A stretch of 7,177 bases of DNA. Source: JBNKFQ01 sp050289385. Its GTDB lineage: Bacteria; Pseudomonadota; Gammaproteobacteria; Pseudomonadales; Porticoccaceae. Where the stretch lies: assembly GCA_050289385.1 (NCBI GenBank), contig JBNKFQ010000262.1:1-7177 (forward strand), read 5' to 3'. Below, piece after piece: positions 5,923 to 7,177 of the stretch. The notes below the pieces were generated by a model. The model saw only the letters and a list, made by a program, of their open reading frames with translations. It was not told the origin of the DNA and searched no databases. How positions within the stretch are numbered: the stretch's first letter is position 1; each line of letters begins with the position of its first letter. The position numbers and the translations under genes are program-made.

Positions 5923-6701
5923 CAATAGAGCTGAAAAGCGACGCCGATATTGAACTAATGCGTCGTTCGGGAAAACTGCTTGCCTCGGTGTTCGCAATTC
6001 TGGACAATTATATCGCACCCGGTGTCACCACTATGGCGATCAATGATCGGGTAGAAGATTATATTGTCAACACACTGCACGCCCGCCCCGCCTCAAAGGG
6101 TCAGTACGACTATCCATACGTACTTAACACTTCTCTTAATAATGTAGTGTGTCACGGTATACCCAAAGCACATCAGGTGCTCAAAAATGGCGATATCATC
6201 AACGTTGATATTACACTCGAAAAAGATGGTTTTATCACTGATTCCAGTAAAACCTACCTGATTGGCGATGTATCGCCAAAGGCCCGTAGACTGGTTAAAA
6301 AAACATATGAAGCTATGTGGAGGGGTATTGAGGCGGTAAAACCGGGCGCCACTCTGGGCGATATTGGCTATGCGATCCAGGAATATGCCGAGCAGGCGGG
6401 TTACAGTGTTGTGCGCGAATATTGTGGCCACGGCATTGGTCGGGAAATGCACGAGGAGCCGCAAGTGCTGCATTATGGTTGCTCTGGCACTGGTGAGATA
6501 TTGCAACCCGGTATGACGTTTACTATTGAGCCGATGATTAATCAGGGTGAGCGACGCGTTAAAACCAGGCCAGACGGTTGGACCGTTGTTACCAAAGACA
6601 AAAAATTATCTGCGCAGTGGGAGCACACGATTTTGGTTACGGCAGCGGGTTATGAAGTGCTGACATTGCGACCAGAAGAGATTAACAATCAAACTACCTG
6701 A
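5919..6701 (+). CDS. map: Type I methionine aminopeptidase
   Basis: This 260-aa cytosolic metalloenzyme removes the initiator methionine from nascent proteins whose second residue is small. It has the complete pita-bread fold. All five metal ligands are present at the same numbers as in E. coli MetAP: D97 (INVDIT), D108 (GFITDSSK), H171 (YCGHGIGR), E204 (TIEPMI) and E235 (QWEHT). The substrate-contacting histidines H79 (VCHGIP) and H178 (MHEEPQ) are also there. The length is close to the E. coli enzyme (264 aa), with no N-terminal zinc-finger extension. The gene overlaps the ParD-like gene by 4 bases and lacks the common rpsB neighbour, so it may be a second, accessory map copy; the rest of the genome would be needed to tell. 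Nothing in the active site suggests loss of activity. Confidence 0.95.
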   Translation: MTIELKSDADIELMRRSGKLLASVFAILDNYIAPGVTTMAINDRVEDYIVNTLHARPASKGQYDYPYVLNTSLNNVVCHGIPKAHQVLKNGDIINVDITLEKDGFITDSSKTYLIGDVSPKARRLVKKTYEAMWRGIEAVKPGATLGDIGYAIQEYAEQAGYSVVREYCGHGIGREMHEEPQVLHYGCSGTGEILQPGMTFTIEPMINQGERRVKTRPDGWTVVTKDKKLSAQWEHTILVTAAGYEVLTLRPEEINNQTT

Positions 6702-6801
6702 TTAATTCCATCCTTTCTTCCCTACTCTTCGCTATTTATTCATGGTTATTTCATTTTAGTTGTTTACTTTATGTTTTTAACAATGTCAAAAAGGGATTGC
6801 C
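6702..6801. other. Intergenic gap before creD
   Basis: This 100-base, T-rich stretch has no gene. No strong terminator for map is visible; only AATCA/TGATT (6687-6691 with 6699-6703) spans the stop codon. AAGGGA at 6791-6796 is the ribosome-binding site for the next gene. A promoter for creD probably lies around 6750-6790, but no clear -35/-10 pair stands out. Confidence 0.4.
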
Positions 6802-7177
6802 ATGAACAAGATGTCGCTGTTGTTAAAAGGAGCGGTACTGCTGGTACTTGCCTTGTTGTTATTGATTCCGCTCAGTATGGTAAAGGGATTGATATACGAA
6901 CGGATGGCACGCCATCAACAAGTGGAAACCGAGATTGCCAATAGCACCGCGCAACCCCAGATCCTGGCTGGCCCGATTGTGGCCCTTCATTTTACCGAAT
7001 ACTGGACAGATAGCGTGGTAGAGAAAAAAACCGACGGCGACAAACAGTGGAGCGAAACCCGGGATATTCCACGACAATCAATACGGGTTCACTATGTATT
7101 GCCTTCTCAACTGGTGGTGTCGGGAAGCTTGACCGTGGAAGAACGTCATCGAGGTATTTTTTCAACTCAGGTGTACC
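6802..7177 (+). CDS. creD: CreD-family inner-membrane protein, N-terminal part
   Basis: The first 125 codons of a gene that runs off the right edge. It opens with a short basic start and a strong membrane segment at about residues 8-28 (LLKGAVLLVLALLLLIPLSM), then GLIYERMARHQQVETEI and the CreD-like stretch AQPQILAGPIVAL at about 52-64. Further on, LPSQLVVSGSLTVEERHRGIF and STQVY match the family's conserved outer-face region, where an RGIFxxxVY motif follows the first transmembrane helix. In E. coli CreD is an inner-membrane protein controlled by the CreBC two-component system; in other bacteria it is linked to envelope stress and beta-lactam response. Its biochemical role is unclear. ATG 6802 is supported by AAGGGA five bases upstream. 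No creB/creC neighbours and no clear CreB tag are visible. The family's later transmembrane helices would lie outside the window. Confidence 0.88.
   Translation, partial: MNKMSLLLKGAVLLVLALLLLIPLSMVKGLIYERMARHQQVETEIANSTAQPQILAGPIVALHFTEYWTDSVVEKKTDGDKQWSETRDIPRQSIRVHYVLPSQLVVSGSLTVEERHRGIFSTQVY

Noticed and set aside
6093..6506. 137-aa reverse-strand ORF inside map
   Set aside because: It is fully antisense to the conserved catalytic core of map and shows no family features.
6745..6770. CreB tag (TTCAC-N6-TTCAC) upstream of creD
   Set aside because: Only TTCAT at 6750-6754 is present; the bases six further on (TGTTT) do not match the second half.

Overview
The window looks like a chromosomal segment from a free-living Gram-negative bacterium, most likely a gammaproteobacterium, perhaps marine. 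This rests on a FecI/FecR-type pair next to an STN-containing TonB-dependent receptor, a receptor with an EIIVTAKKR TonB box, and a CreD-family gene. The taxonomic guess is inference from protein style only. All supported genes read on the + strand.

Layout. At the left edge (1-444) is the C-terminal end of a molybdenum hydroxylase large subunit of the isoquinoline 1-oxidoreductase/xanthine dehydrogenase type. A gene-free stretch of about 340 bases follows, with a small cluster of CGTGCGA heptamers. Next is a three-gene cell-surface-signalling cassette: an ECF sigma factor (783-1403), an overlapping FecR-like inner-membrane anti-sigma regulator (1396-2469), and, after a purine-rich 178-bp gap, a large TonB-dependent receptor with an N-terminal STN signalling domain (2648-5164). 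The expected chain is ligand binding at the receptor, contact between STN and FecR in the periplasm, release or activation of the sigma factor, and receptor transcription. The ligand cannot be read from the sequence.

Two tandem intrinsic terminators (5204-5223 and 5232-5260) close the receptor gene. Immediately behind them lies the decayed 3' end of a second, different TonB-dependent receptor (5269-5525). It is split by a frameshift near 5437 and has lost its stop. Just after it is a 43-bp perfect palindrome (5544-5586), probably the old receptor's terminator.

After an AT-rich promoter/operator-like region come a 64-aa ParD-like antitoxin-family protein (5728-5922) and a complete type I methionine aminopeptidase (5919-6701), joined by a 4-bp ATGA overlap. 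All five metal ligands of the aminopeptidase fall at the same residue numbers as in E. coli MetAP. An antitoxin-like protein translationally coupled to an enzyme of N-terminal methionine removal, with no recognisable toxin, is the most thought-provoking arrangement here. The right edge (6802-7177) holds the start of a CreD-family inner-membrane protein that runs off the window.
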